64,000 nt of DNA from Aliidiomarina soli (GTDB lineage: Bacteria > Pseudomonadota > Gammaproteobacteria > Enterobacterales > Alteromonadaceae): assembly GCF_003986975.1 (NCBI RefSeq), contig NZ_PIPO01000006.1:62001-126000 (forward strand), in the 5' to 3' direction. Under the pieces are notes generated by a model, which did no database searches, had not been told where the DNA came from, and saw nothing but the letters and a program-made list of their open reading frames with translations. Position 1 is the stretch's first letter. Each line of letters starts with the position of its first letter. This document shows, piece by piece, positions 56,301 through 64,000 of this stretch. Both the position numbers and the translations under genes were made by a program.

Positions 56301-57828
56301 AATCGTAGAGCAGCCGCGGCTGCGACGACAGCACTGCGATCGGTGTGTCATCGCCCATCGAACCGGTGGCTTCCTGACCGTCTTTGGCCAGCACCTTGAT
56401 AATTTGCTCGATTTCTTCGGTGCTGTAGAAAAACTGTTTGTGGTAAATCGCCATGCGGGTGTCGTCAAACAGGCGGTCACCAATTTCAGTTTCTTCATAC
56501 TGCTCAAACGGCTTGAGGTAACGAATGTGTTTGCCCAGCCATTCTTTGTATGGGTGACGTGCCTTTAAGTCCTGGTCGATTTCATGGCTGCGCCATAGGG
56601 TGCCGTTGTAGGTATCGACGGCGAGCATCTGGCCTGGACCTAGGCGTCCTTTTTCCAGGACTTCGTCCGCCTCATAGTCCCAGGTACCTACTTCTGAGGC
56701 GACGGTGATGGTGCGGTCACGGGTAATAATAAAACGTGCCGGACGCAGGCCGTTGCGGTCAAGGCAGCAGGCGACATGGCGGCCATTGGTCATAACCACG
56801 CCGGCTGGACCGTCCCAGGGTTCCATGTGCATCGAGTTAAACTCGTAAAACGCACGCAACTCGGGGTCCATGGTTGGGTCGTTCTGCCAGGCAGGCGGGA
56901 TCAGCAAACGCATGGCTCTGAATAAGTCCATGCCGCCGGCTAGTAGCATGTCGAGCATATTATCGAGGCTGGCAGAGTCACTGCCGCGGCTGCTGACAAA
57001 GGGCTGGGCGTCTTTTAAGTCCGGCAATAAAGGGGACTGTATTTTATAGCTTCGCGCCAGTGCCCATTGGCGATTGCCGGATATGGTGTTGATTTCGCCG
57101 TTGTGAGCAAGGAAACGGAAAGGCTGAGCTAGCGGCCAGCGCGGCATGGTATTGGTGGAAAAACGCTGGTGGAACACGCAGATAGAGGTCTGCAGACGAA
57201 TATCAGCCAGATCCGGGTAAAAACCAGGCAGATCAGCTGGCATCATTAAGCCTTTATAGACGATCACCATGCAGGACAATGAAGCGATATAGAAATCGGG
57301 ATGCTCTTGCAGACGCTTTTCAATGCGCCGTCGCGCCATATATAGGCGGCGTTCGAGGTCTTTTTTACGCCAACCGGGCTGCGCATTGACAAACACCTGC
57401 TCTAAATGAGGCATGCTCTGGCGTGCGGTGTCGCCGAGTACATCCGGATTAGTCGGGGTGTTACGCCAGCCGACCAGGCTGAGGGTTTCACGGCTCAGCT
57501 CTTCTTCAATGACTGCCTTTTCTGTGGCACGGGCTTTGCTATCAAGACTAAAAAATATTTGTCCGATGGCGTATTTTTTGCCTAAATTCCATTCGTTTTC
57601 GGCGGCCAGATCGCGGAAAAACGACTCCGGCAGCTGCATTTGAATACCGCAGCCGTCTCCGGTTTTGCCGTCTGCCCCGATGGCGCCACGGTGAGTCATT
57701 CTGTCGAGTGCGCCAATTGCACGACGCACCAGACGATGACTGGCCTCACCGTCAAGGTGGGCGATTAAGCCAAAACCACAATTGTCGCGCTCGTCATTGG
57801 CCCGACTGTCGGCTTGATACAACGTCAT
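53353..57828 (-). CDS. gltB: Glutamate synthase large subunit GltB
   Basis: 1491 aa. Makes two glutamates from glutamine and 2-oxoglutarate. After a short propeptide, the N-terminal nucleophile is C17 (RDNCGFGLIAH) of the class II amidotransferase domain; then the central domain, the FMN-binding synthase domain (SGYDGGTGASPLTSVKYAG), the 3Fe-4S cysteines (LRICHLNNCATGVAT), and the C-terminal beta-helix domain (GGVVVVLGRTG). ATG 57828 is preceded by AGGGGG. The next gene upstream is divergent. Confidence 0.97.
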   Translation of the reverse strand: MTLYQADSRANDERDNCGFGLIAHLDGEASHRLVRRAIGALDRMTHRGAIGADGKTGDGCGIQMQLPESFFRDLAAENEWNLGKKYAIGQIFFSLDSKARATEKAVIEEELSRETLSLVGWRNTPTNPDVLGDTARQSMPHLEQVFVNAQPGWRKKDLERRLYMARRRIEKRLQEHPDFYIASLSCMVIVYKGLMMPADLPGFYPDLADIRLQTSICVFHQRFSTNTMPRWPLAQPFRFLAHNGEINTISGNRQWALARSYKIQSPLLPDLKDAQPFVSSRGSDSASLDNMLDMLLAGGMDLFRAMRLLIPPAWQNDPTMDPELRAFYEFNSMHMEPWDGPAGVVMTNGRHVACCLDRNGLRPARFIITRDRTITVASEVGTWDYEADEVLEKGRLGPGQMLAVDTYNGTLWRSHEIDQDLKARHPYKEWLGKHIRYLKPFEQYEETEIGDRLFDDTRMAIYHKQFFYSTEEIEQIIKVLAKDGQEATGSMGDDTPIAVLSSQPRLLYDYFRQQFAQVTNPAIDPIRERHVMSLSTCIGREQNLFNETSGYADRVLFDSPVLMYTDLDQLKDFDEDHYPWRSFSLYYAPEKESLETAVERLTNDVENAVRDDKIAIVILSDRHIEKGKLPIPAPMAVGAVQTRLVHAQLRCDSNIVVETASARDPHHFAVLIGLGATAIYPFMAYETVEQLVAQQRINLTPREAVLNYRQGINKGLLKIMSKMGISTVSSYRSAGLFEVVGVSRAIYERCFPTCTLRLAGAGWTDFEQDLQRLHKEAWLARKPVPHGGLLKYVHGGEYHAYNPDVVTSLQQAVETRDEQAYKAYCQHVNLRPIATLRDLWQLNPPADVEAVEPEPTSAMFSRFDTAAMSIGALSPEAHEALAVAMNRLGGHSNSGEGGEDPRRFGNERNSRIKQVASGRFGVTPHYLVNADVLQIKIAQGAKPGEGGQLPGEKVTAEIAKLRYSVPGVTLISPPPHHDIYSIEDLAQLIFDLKQINPEAVVSVKLVSEPGIGTIATGVAKAYADLITVSGYDGGTGASPLTSVKYAGSPWELGLAEVHEALTVNNLRHKVRLQVDGGLKTGLDVIKAAILGAESFGFGTAPMVALGCKYLRICHLNNCATGVATQDQTLRQQHFHGLPEKVENYFHLLADEVRGYLRQLGVVSLTDLIGRTDLLTTVDRLTTERQQHLNLDAILGAAAVSNDYPNHCQENNPPHDPARLNQALLERCAETIQHKHGGEFSFEIRNDDRSVGAALSGLIARQHGNQGMASRPLRLKFRGTAGQSFGVWNAGGLHLDLVGDANDYVGKGMAGGRIHLRPAKGVAYKSHEAIIMGNTCLYGATGGRLHAAGCAGERFAVRNGGAVAVVEGIGDNGCEYMTGGVVVVLGRTGINFGAGMTGGLAYVLDEDNDFNQRINPELVETLAVDKPILQEHLRGFIHDHYEATGSQRALDILTNFDQYVGHFALVKPKASDIATLIGRRAQSAAELRVQVM

Positions 57829-57917
57829 AACGTCCCCCTTAAACTTAACCTATTCAACATAAGCGCAGTTGTACAACTTGGCAATACAAGCATGACGCAT
57901 AAGCGCTATTTGTTAAG

Positions 57918-57948
57918 ATTATATTGAATTTATTGACATGGCTATGTC
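57918..57948 (-). promoter_or_regulatory. Probable gltB promoter with adjacent dyad
   Basis: On the minus strand a consensus -10 TATAAT (57923-57918) lies about 90 bases before the gltB start. The matching -35 position has no good hexamer; instead it holds the dyad GACAT-GGCT-ATGTC (57935-57948). A perfect -10 with no -35 and a palindrome there suggests activator control, as expected for nitrogen-regulated gltB (inference). Confidence 0.4.
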
Positions 57949-58087
57949 GGTGACTGGTCAGGGGTTGCTATAGTGATGGCTTACAATACCGCGCTGCGGT
58001 ATCTTTTTGCGGATTACCAATGTGCCCGTTACTAAAGCACCCGTTACGAATGCATCCACGAATACCAAGAAGAGCGGTTCGAACAAC

Positions 58088-59455
58088 ATGACAAAAACTA
58101 TTCATCAAATCGCCGGGCCAGTGGTGGCAGTAGTGGCTTTCTTGTCGGCTATGCTGGGTGGGATGCCGCAACCAGCAGCCTGGACCCTTGGGGTGACGGT
58201 ATGGGTTGCCTGGTGGTGGATCAGTGAAGCCATTCCGATCCCGGCGACCTCGTTGTTGCCTTTTGTGCTGTTGCCGCTTGGCAACATCATGTCCTATCAG
58301 GACGCGACCTTGTCCTTGGGCAACCACGTTATTGTGCTCTTTATGGCGGCGTTTATGCTGGCCCGCGGCATCGAAGCGTCTGGGGTGCATGAACGTATTG
58401 CTCTGGGGCTGATTAGTCGGCTTGGGGGGCAGAACGCTAAGCTGATTGTGTTTTCGTTTATGGCGGCGGTGGCGTTTTTGTCGATGTGGATCTCCAATAC
58501 GGCGTCAGTGCTGGCTTTGTTACCAGTGGCCGTTGCTATCGCCAGCGCTACCGACAACCACAGGTTTAAAATCGCGTTATTACTCGGCCTGGCCTACGCG
58601 GCCTCGCTGGGTGGTGTGGCGACGTTGATTGGTAGTCCGCCTAACCTGATCTTTGCCTCGGTTTATCAGACCTTTAATGGCGAGGAGTTTGGCTTTCTGC
58701 GCTGGATGTATTACGGGGTTCCGATTGTAATGATTGGCTTGCCGGTGATGGCGCTTTGGCTAACTCGTGGTCTGCATCTGGACCAACCCGTGCATTTGCG
58801 AGAGGTAGGTGAGTTTAGCGTACAGGAAAAACGGGCATTGGCCGTGTTTGGTACTGTGGTCGGTTTGTGGGTGTTTCGCTCAGAACCTTTTGGCGGCTGG
58901 ATGAACTGGTTTAGCCTGCCTATGATGGGCGATGCAACAGTGGCGCTGGCTGGCGTAGTTGCGATGTTCCTGGTCTCCGACGGCAAAGGCGGACGTTTAC
59001 TTACCTGGGAGCGCGCGGTCGATATTCCGTGGGGAATACTACTGTTATTTGCGGGCGGTATTTGTCTGGCGCAGGGCTTTATGCAAAGCGGGCTGAGTGA
59101 AACTATTGGTGGCGCGCTGGCAAACCTGACAGTGCTGCCGACCTTCTTGCTGGTGTTGCTGTTGACGCTCTCGGTGTCGTTTTTAACTGAAATTACCTCC
59201 AATACAGCGACGGCCACCTTGTTGATGCCGATCCTGGCATCCACTGCGATCGCCGCTAATCTTCCGCTGGAATTGCTGATGATCCCGGCAGTCGTTGCCT
59301 GCAGCTGCGCGTTCTGCCTGCCGGTTGCGACGCCACCTAACTCCATCGTTTTCTCATCTAACATGGTGAGCATCAAAGAAATGAGCCGCGAGGGCTTTTA
59401 CCTCAACATCATTCTCGGCGTCATCACCAGCGCCGTGGTCTACGTCCTGGTGTAA
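58088..59455 (+). CDS. SLC13/DASS-family sodium-dependent carboxylate transporter
   Basis: 455 aa from ATG 58088; an in-frame TTG at 58007 would add a polar, Thr/Lys-rich 27-residue leader. About eleven membrane segments. The two SNT motifs (WISNTASVLALLPV and EITSNTATATLLMP) and the LIGSPPNLIFAS and VATPPNSIVFSSN hairpins mark the DASS family. Likely substrates are di- or tricarboxylates, driven by sodium. Divergent from gltB. Confidence 0.9.
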   Translation: MTKTIHQIAGPVVAVVAFLSAMLGGMPQPAAWTLGVTVWVAWWWISEAIPIPATSLLPFVLLPLGNIMSYQDATLSLGNHVIVLFMAAFMLARGIEASGVHERIALGLISRLGGQNAKLIVFSFMAAVAFLSMWISNTASVLALLPVAVAIASATDNHRFKIALLLGLAYAASLGGVATLIGSPPNLIFASVYQTFNGEEFGFLRWMYYGVPIVMIGLPVMALWLTRGLHLDQPVHLREVGEFSVQEKRALAVFGTVVGLWVFRSEPFGGWMNWFSLPMMGDATVALAGVVAMFLVSDGKGGRLLTWERAVDIPWGILLLFAGGICLAQGFMQSGLSETIGGALANLTVLPTFLLVLLLTLSVSFLTEITSNTATATLLMPILASTAIAANLPLELLMIPAVVACSCAFCLPVATPPNSIVFSSNMVSIKEMSREGFYLNIILGVITSAVVYVLV

Positions 59456-59480
59456 CCCCAACCATAGCTGCATCACCACC

Positions 59481-59612
59481 ATTCAAGATTCAAGCGCGGG
59501 GCTTGAATCTTGAATTGGTCTTACCAATTGCCCGAATTCAACGATCAAGCCCCGCGCCTGAATGTTGAAAAGGGGTGGATTCAATGATCAAGCCCCGCGC
59601 TGGAATGTTGAA
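59481..59612 (+). repeat. Paired-hairpin repeat, copy 5, with three hairpins
   Basis: Hairpin 1 (59481-59515) has perfect arms ATTCAAGATTCAAGC and GCTTGAATCTTGAAT around GCGGG, followed by TTGGTC. Hairpins 2 (59537-59569) and 3 (59580-59612) both have the GCCCC-type loop and imperfect arms, so the right half is duplicated. The third hairpin overlaps the end of the antiporter gene and supplies its stop codon. Confidence 0.9.
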
Positions 59613-61318
59613 AGCAGGGTGAAGGTGATGAGGAGGAGAGCGGCGGCGAGGGCGATGTTGCGCTGGAGGGTGCGCTCGCTGAGCAGGCGGCTGAAGATAT
59701 GGGTTGCGGCAAGCAGACTGAGTTTGCTGCCACCCAGGATGAGGTGCTGCCAACGCTGATGGAGCCAACTGGCGCTGTCACGAAGTGGCGGATAAAGGCG
59801 GGCGATTAGACGCAACATGCGTTGCAGTGGCCAGACAATATCACCTGCTGGGATGCTCAGCTGAATAAAACTCTGAGATTTATAAGCAACTCCGGCAATG
59901 AGGACAGCCAGACCGAGGGTCCAGGTCGCATCCCATAGTGCAGAGACACTAATCGGGGCCAGGAAGGGCAATTGCAACGGTAGCCACCAGATTAGCAGCA
60001 GACTTGATATGACCGATCCGACTACTGCCAGCGTCACGCTCGGCATGGCTTTGTCACTTGCCTTTTGCTGCCCAAGCAAATAGAGGAAGCGCAGCATGAG
60101 CAATGCCGTGGCGACCGCGGCCAGAGTCAGGGCAAATATCAGTTGATCCAGTTGCTGGTTGTAGAGGCTGTCTTTCATCAGATACTTGGCGGCAGCGCCT
60201 GATGTTAGCGGCGCTCCAGCCAGAGCAAGCGCGGGTAACAAGGCGCTCAGCAGCACTGTTAAGCGGCTCAACCCGGCGGGGTGTTGGGCCAGACCCACGG
60301 TCAGGAACAAGGCGCCTTTGGCCAGACCATGATGGACCATATAAGCGATAAGCGCACCAGTCAGCGCAGGGGACAGCTCTGGTCGTAATAGAGCAACCCC
60401 GACCAGGGTGGTCATAATCCCCATCTGACTGATACTGGAATAGGCCAGTACGGCTTTTGCCTGGGCTTGCAATGAGCCAACCACACCGGCAAGAAAGGCG
60501 GCGCCAAGACCTAGCGCAATAATCCACATAGCAAAGGTATCCAGGCGCATCAATTCGGCCGCGTCGCCGGTCAGCGGCAGCATTTGCATCCAGGCAAGTA
60601 AACCGGCTTTGATCATGGCGCCACTGAGTACCGCACTGGCTGGGGTAGGTGCTACCGGATGCGCCAGCGGTAACCACATATGCAGGCCAAGGACCCCGGC
60701 TTTGACCCCAAAACCAGCAAACAATAGCGTAGCGGCGACAAGGCCATAGCTTTCGGTCGCGATGGCAAGTGGTACGTAATGAAGCATAGGTTCAACCAGC
60801 CCCGGCAGCAGGGTCAGAAAACCAGCCAGGATCAGGACTTCACCTATCAGCGCCATGACTAAATACACCTTGCCAGCATGCAGCGCTTCACGGCTGGCAT
60901 TGTGTACCACCAGACCATACCCGGCGAAGGTCATAAGGGCGAAGCCGGTGTAAAAGCTGGCGATGTCACGTGCCATAATAAGTGCCAGATTGCCGAGCAT
61001 GGTCAGTAGCCAAAACAGCAGGAAGTGCCGTAACGCCGGGTCATCGCGCAGATAATCGCGGATAAACAAGCCGCCAAACAGCCATAAGATCGAGGTCATA
61101 GCGAGCAGCGGACGGGACAGACTATCCAGCTCCCAGACCACGCCAAACAGGATATAGGGCGCCTGCATGGTTAGATCCGGCGCGAAAAGCGCAATCAGCA
61201 GCGCGGGCAAAGGCGTCAGCAAGGCATACCAGGGCGCGACGCGAGGCGAGTTGCACAGAGCGACGGAGAAGAACGCAGCCAGTGGTACTAAGGTCGCTAA
61301 AATCAGTATCCAGCTCAT
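59588..61318 (-). CDS. MrpD/NuoM-like proton-conducting antiporter subunit (third of three)
   Basis: 576 aa, about fourteen membrane helices. The family core is GFGVKAGVLGLHMWLPLAHP with its Lys, and MIKAGLLAWMQ. In the segment where relatives have a conserved membrane Glu (TM5), this protein reads SFYTGFALMTFAGYGL, with Ala instead. The last eight residues and the stop codon (STFQRGA) are encoded by the repeat at 59580-59612. It overlaps the preceding gene by 4 bases. Likely part of a cation/proton antiporter or an energy-coupled membrane complex. Confidence 0.85.
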   Translation of the reverse strand: MSWILILATLVPLAAFFSVALCNSPRVAPWYALLTPLPALLIALFAPDLTMQAPYILFGVVWELDSLSRPLLAMTSILWLFGGLFIRDYLRDDPALRHFLLFWLLTMLGNLALIMARDIASFYTGFALMTFAGYGLVVHNASREALHAGKVYLVMALIGEVLILAGFLTLLPGLVEPMLHYVPLAIATESYGLVAATLLFAGFGVKAGVLGLHMWLPLAHPVAPTPASAVLSGAMIKAGLLAWMQMLPLTGDAAELMRLDTFAMWIIALGLGAAFLAGVVGSLQAQAKAVLAYSSISQMGIMTTLVGVALLRPELSPALTGALIAYMVHHGLAKGALFLTVGLAQHPAGLSRLTVLLSALLPALALAGAPLTSGAAAKYLMKDSLYNQQLDQLIFALTLAAVATALLMLRFLYLLGQQKASDKAMPSVTLAVVGSVISSLLLIWWLPLQLPFLAPISVSALWDATWTLGLAVLIAGVAYKSQSFIQLSIPAGDIVWPLQRMLRLIARLYPPLRDSASWLHQRWQHLILGGSKLSLLAATHIFSRLLSERTLQRNIALAAALLLITFTLLSTFQRGA

Positions 61319-62808
61319 GACAAATACTCCCGTACAGCAATCAGTTCAGCCCAACTCAGTGGGCTCCAGGCCGCAGCGGCAAAGACGCCGGCACCGAGAC
61401 TAAAGGCGGCGGTAATAACCGTCGGTATCAGTAGCCAGGGATTGGTTTCGAAGCGGCCTGCTGGGATTTGTTCATCCGGCCATTCAGGGGCAGGGCGGGC
61501 AAACCAAAGTCGGTAGATAACTGGCAGAAAGTAAGCGGCATTGAGCAGCGAGCTGACTAACAGCACGCCCAGTACCCAGTGCAGTCCGGCTTCCATCGCG
61601 CCCCAGCCGAGGTACCATTTGGAAATGAAACCGGCTACCGGCGGTATCCCGATCATACCGAAAGCGCCAATGGTAAAGGCGGCAGAGGTCAGCGGCATGC
61701 GCTTACCCACTCCGTTGAGATCGCGAATTCTGGTAATACCCAGAGTTTCCGCAAAAATACCGGCACAGAAAAACAGGGTAACTTTCATAATGCCCTGATG
61801 GAGCAGATGCACCAGCCCGCCCATGGTGCCAATCGGACCAAACAGACTGAGCCCGAGAATAATATAGGAGACCTGGGACACGGTGGAAAAAGCCAGCCGC
61901 TTTTTGATGTCAGACTGACGCAGCGCCTGTATCGATCCCCAGATAATGGTGAACGACGCCACTGCAGCCAGCGGCACCAGCACCCCCAGTTGATAGGAAA
62001 ACTCGACCCCGAACACATTGTAAATCACCCGCACGACGCCGAAAGCGCCGGCTTTCACCACGGCCACCGCATGCAGCAGCGCGCTCACCGGTGCTGGCGC
62101 GACCATGGCCGCAGGTAGCCAGCCATGCAGCGGCACAATGGCCGCTTTAACCCCGAGCCCGGCAATTAAGAGAATAAAGATGGCGGTTAACGCAGGGTAA
62201 AGATCGGGCGATACATCACGCAGTACCCCGGTTTCGATAAACTCAGTATGGCCAACCAGCGCATGCAGCGAGGCGATACCAACGAGCAGGGCGACACCGC
62301 CACCGATGGTGTAAAACAGGTAGGTGCGTCCAGCCCGGAGCGCCTCGGCCGTGCCCTTATGGACCACCAGCGGATAGGTCGACAGGGTGAGCATTTCGAA
62401 GAAAATCAAGAAGGTAAACAGATTGCCGGCCATGGAAACGCCCATGGTACTGGCCACACAGAGGCTAAAGAAACCAAAGAAACGACTGCGCTGAGGCGTC
62501 CCTTCGAGGTAACCCATGGCATAGATAGTGGTAAATAACCAGAGTAAGGATGACAGCCCGGCGAACAGCAAGGAGAGCGCGTCAGCACGTAACACAAAGT
62601 CAATGTCGCCAATCAGGGTAAAGCGGGTCTCAAAGGTTTGTTGGTTGGCCACCGCTATAATCATCCACCCGACCAGGGCGATTTTAACCAGCGCGGCAAG
62701 CAGGTTAAAACTGCCGCGCAGGGCATGACGTTCTTCCGGCAGGGTGAAAATGAACAGCGCCGCAACCAGCGACGTCGCCAGTACTAAGAGTGGTAACCAG
62801 AAGCTCAT
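61315..62808 (-). CDS. MrpD/NuoL-like proton-conducting antiporter subunit (second of three)
   Basis: 497 aa, about fourteen membrane helices. TM5 Glu is present (FLIFFEMLTLSTYPLVV), as is the TM7 Lys segment (LGVKAAIVPLHGWLPAAMVA) and the second Lys (HAVAVVKAGAFGVVRV). Closest in feel to MnhD/MrpD. It overlaps both neighbours by 4 bases, so the three genes are one translational unit. Confidence 0.88.
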   Translation of the reverse strand: MSFWLPLLVLATSLVAALFIFTLPEERHALRGSFNLLAALVKIALVGWMIIAVANQQTFETRFTLIGDIDFVLRADALSLLFAGLSSLLWLFTTIYAMGYLEGTPQRSRFFGFFSLCVASTMGVSMAGNLFTFLIFFEMLTLSTYPLVVHKGTAEALRAGRTYLFYTIGGGVALLVGIASLHALVGHTEFIETGVLRDVSPDLYPALTAIFILLIAGLGVKAAIVPLHGWLPAAMVAPAPVSALLHAVAVVKAGAFGVVRVIYNVFGVEFSYQLGVLVPLAAVASFTIIWGSIQALRQSDIKKRLAFSTVSQVSYIILGLSLFGPIGTMGGLVHLLHQGIMKVTLFFCAGIFAETLGITRIRDLNGVGKRMPLTSAAFTIGAFGMIGIPPVAGFISKWYLGWGAMEAGLHWVLGVLLVSSLLNAAYFLPVIYRLWFARPAPEWPDEQIPAGRFETNPWLLIPTVITAAFSLGAGVFAAAAWSPLSWAELIAVREYLS

Positions 62809-64000
62809 AACATCTCCTCTGGCAAGGTTAACAATTCAACCGGAATGGCAGCGCCGAAGCCGAGTGCAATCGCGATGGCGGCGAGTAGCAAAGCGCTCAG
62901 ATCCAAAGCCGGGTGGGTGGGTCTGATCTGTGGGTCGGCATCTTTTTGAAATGACACACTGAAAACCCTGAATACATAACTCGCGGTAATCAGGCTGCCA
63001 GCCAGCAATACCGCGACCCAATGCCATTGCCCGCTTTGAATAGCGCTCTGCATCAGCAACCATTTGGCATTAAAACCGCCACTTGGCGGCAACCCCATTA
63101 AGCTGACGCTGGCGAGCCCGAAAGCGAACAATGCGAGCGGCATTTTGGCGGAAATTCCGGCCATGTCGACAACTCGTTTTTTTCCTACCGCTAGCACCAG
63201 CGTGCCCACGGCGAGAAACATCGCGGCTTTGGCAAAGCCGTGCGAGAGCAGATGCAGCATGGTGCCTTGCCAGGCGAGTATGGCGCTCTGCTGCGATTGT
63301 CCGATGGCAAGCGGAAAGAGCAGCATTAAATAGCCGAGCTGGGCGACGGTTGAGTAAGCGACCAACATTTTAATTTCACTTTGCCTGAATGCCTGCCAGC
63401 CACCCCAGATAATAGCCAGTGCGCCGAGGGCACCAAGCAACTGAGCAGCACTGACTGGCATCAGCGCATTGCCAGCATCCATCCAGATACGGGCAAGAAT
63501 ATAGAACGAGGACTTCACCACCAACGCAGACAAGATTGCACTGACTGGGGCTAACGCACCGCCATGGGCCGGAGGTAACCAGCTATGCAACGGGAACACC
63601 GCAGTTTTCATTAGCAGACCGAAGGTCATTAATGCCAGGGCGAGCTGAGTAATTAAATTGGCTTCAAGCAAACTGCTCAGCTGGCCCAGGTCGAGTGTGC
63701 CATAGGCGCCGTAGAGTAGGGCTACCCCGAGCAGATAGGCCAGCGAGCCCAGCAAGGCAGCGTATAAATAGCGTAACCCGGCAGCGAGGGCATGGCGCTC
63801 TCCGCTTAAGGTCACCATGCCGACGGCCGCCAGGGTGACCAGTTCAAGACCGACATATAAGTTGAACAGATCGCCGGCCAACCAGATGCCGTTCAAGGCA
63901 GCCAGTAAAAACCAGAACAGCGGCCAGAAATAGCGCCGCTCTTTTTCATAGGCCCTGAGGTAAAAAATTGCATAGAAAGCGCAAACCACCGCAATCAACG
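62805..64000 (-). CDS. MrpD/NuoN-like proton-conducting antiporter subunit (first of three, cut by window edge)
   Basis: At least 397 aa visible; the first helices lie beyond the window, and the in-frame ATG at 63998 is probably internal. TM5 Glu (FNLYVGLELVTLAAVGM), TM7 Lys (FGLLMKTAVFPLHSWLPPAH) and LVVKSSFYILARIW are present. No MrpA-, MrpE-, MrpF- or MrpG-like gene is seen in the window; they could lie upstream on the minus strand (beyond 64000). Confidence 0.88.
   Translation of the reverse strand, partial: LIAVVCAFYAIFYLRAYEKERRYFWPLFWFLLAALNGIWLAGDLFNLYVGLELVTLAAVGMVTLSGERHALAAGLRYLYAALLGSLAYLLGVALLYGAYGTLDLGQLSSLLEANLITQLALALMTFGLLMKTAVFPLHSWLPPAHGGALAPVSAILSALVVKSSFYILARIWMDAGNALMPVSAAQLLGALGALAIIWGGWQAFRQSEIKMLVAYSTVAQLGYLMLLFPLAIGQSQQSAILAWQGTMLHLLSHGFAKAAMFLAVGTLVLAVGKKRVVDMAGISAKMPLALFAFGLASVSLMGLPPSGGFNAKWLLMQSAIQSGQWHWVAVLLAGSLITASYVFRVFSVSFQKDADPQIRPTHPALDLSALLLAAIAIALGFGAAIPVELLTLPEEML

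Overview
The window is a 64 kb stretch of gammaproteobacterial chromosome. Gene content and order (ileS-lspA-fkpB-ispH; a polar-flagellum/chemotaxis block with flhF, flhG and parC-parP; ccmABCDEFGHI; rssB next to galU; aspS-yebC-ruvCAB-ybgC-tolQRAB-pal-cpoB; nadA; gltBD) point to an Alteromonadales-type marine bacterium. Idiomarinaceae (Idiomarina/Pseudidiomarina/Aliidiomarina) is my best guess. That is an inference from synteny and protein character, not from a database search. Almost all of it is core genome: no phage, insertion sequence, CRISPR array or obvious genomic island was seen.

Layout. 1-3.3 kb: end of ileS, then lspA, fkpB and ispH (lipoprotein maturation, proline isomerisation, isoprenoid synthesis). 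3.4-5.1 kb: four overlapping type IV pilin-like (minor pilin) genes. 5.2-17.5 kb: one co-oriented flagellar/chemotaxis block, flhA-flhF-flhG-fliA-cheY-cheZ-cheA-cheB-parC-parP-cheW-DUF2802. It combines flagellar export, control of flagellar number and position, the late sigma factor, the phosphorelay and the system that places chemoreceptor arrays at the pole. 17.9-19.3 kb (minus): a FlhB C-terminal-domain protein and a FliK-like protein. 19.4-27.4 kb: the complete cytochrome c maturation operon followed by mlaA. 27.5-29.9 kb: rssB, a small membrane protein on the other strand, and galU. 30-32.7 kb (minus): a LysR regulator and cmoB/cmoA (wobble-uridine modification of tRNA). 32.8-34.9 kb: a two-sensor-domain diguanylate cyclase. 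35-40.2 kb: aspS, yebC and the Holliday junction genes ruvC, ruvA, ruvB. 40.8-46.1 kb: the Tol-Pal operon. 46.3-49.4 kb: two identical tRNA-Lys genes, nadA, an SDR protein, two small envelope proteins and tRNA-Ser. 49.5-59.5 kb: an S9 peptidase, a 46-aa membrane protein, gltD/gltB and an SLC13 carboxylate transporter. 59.6-64 kb (minus): three consecutive MrpD/NuoL/M/N-type antiporter subunits, the first of them cut by the window edge.

The least ordinary material lies between genes. (a) A strong minus-strand promoter (TTGAAA, 16 bp, TATAAT) at 40431-40458 fires into a strong intrinsic terminator at 40288-40316 with no ORF between: a candidate small RNA of about 135 nt. (b) Five copies of a paired-hairpin repeat with GCGGG and GCCCC loops, all in the same orientation, sit against gene ends. 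One supplies the stop codon and last residues of an antiporter subunit. (c) Three large nested palindromes (17.5-17.9 kb and 36.8-37.0 kb) share a small hairpin whose AGGGAT loop is constant while its arms change by compensating substitutions. In the proteins, CheA carries three copies of an acidic [16 protein letters not shown] motif in its linker that resembles the C-terminal tail of CheZ encoded just upstream, and the last antiporter subunit lacks the usual membrane glutamate.
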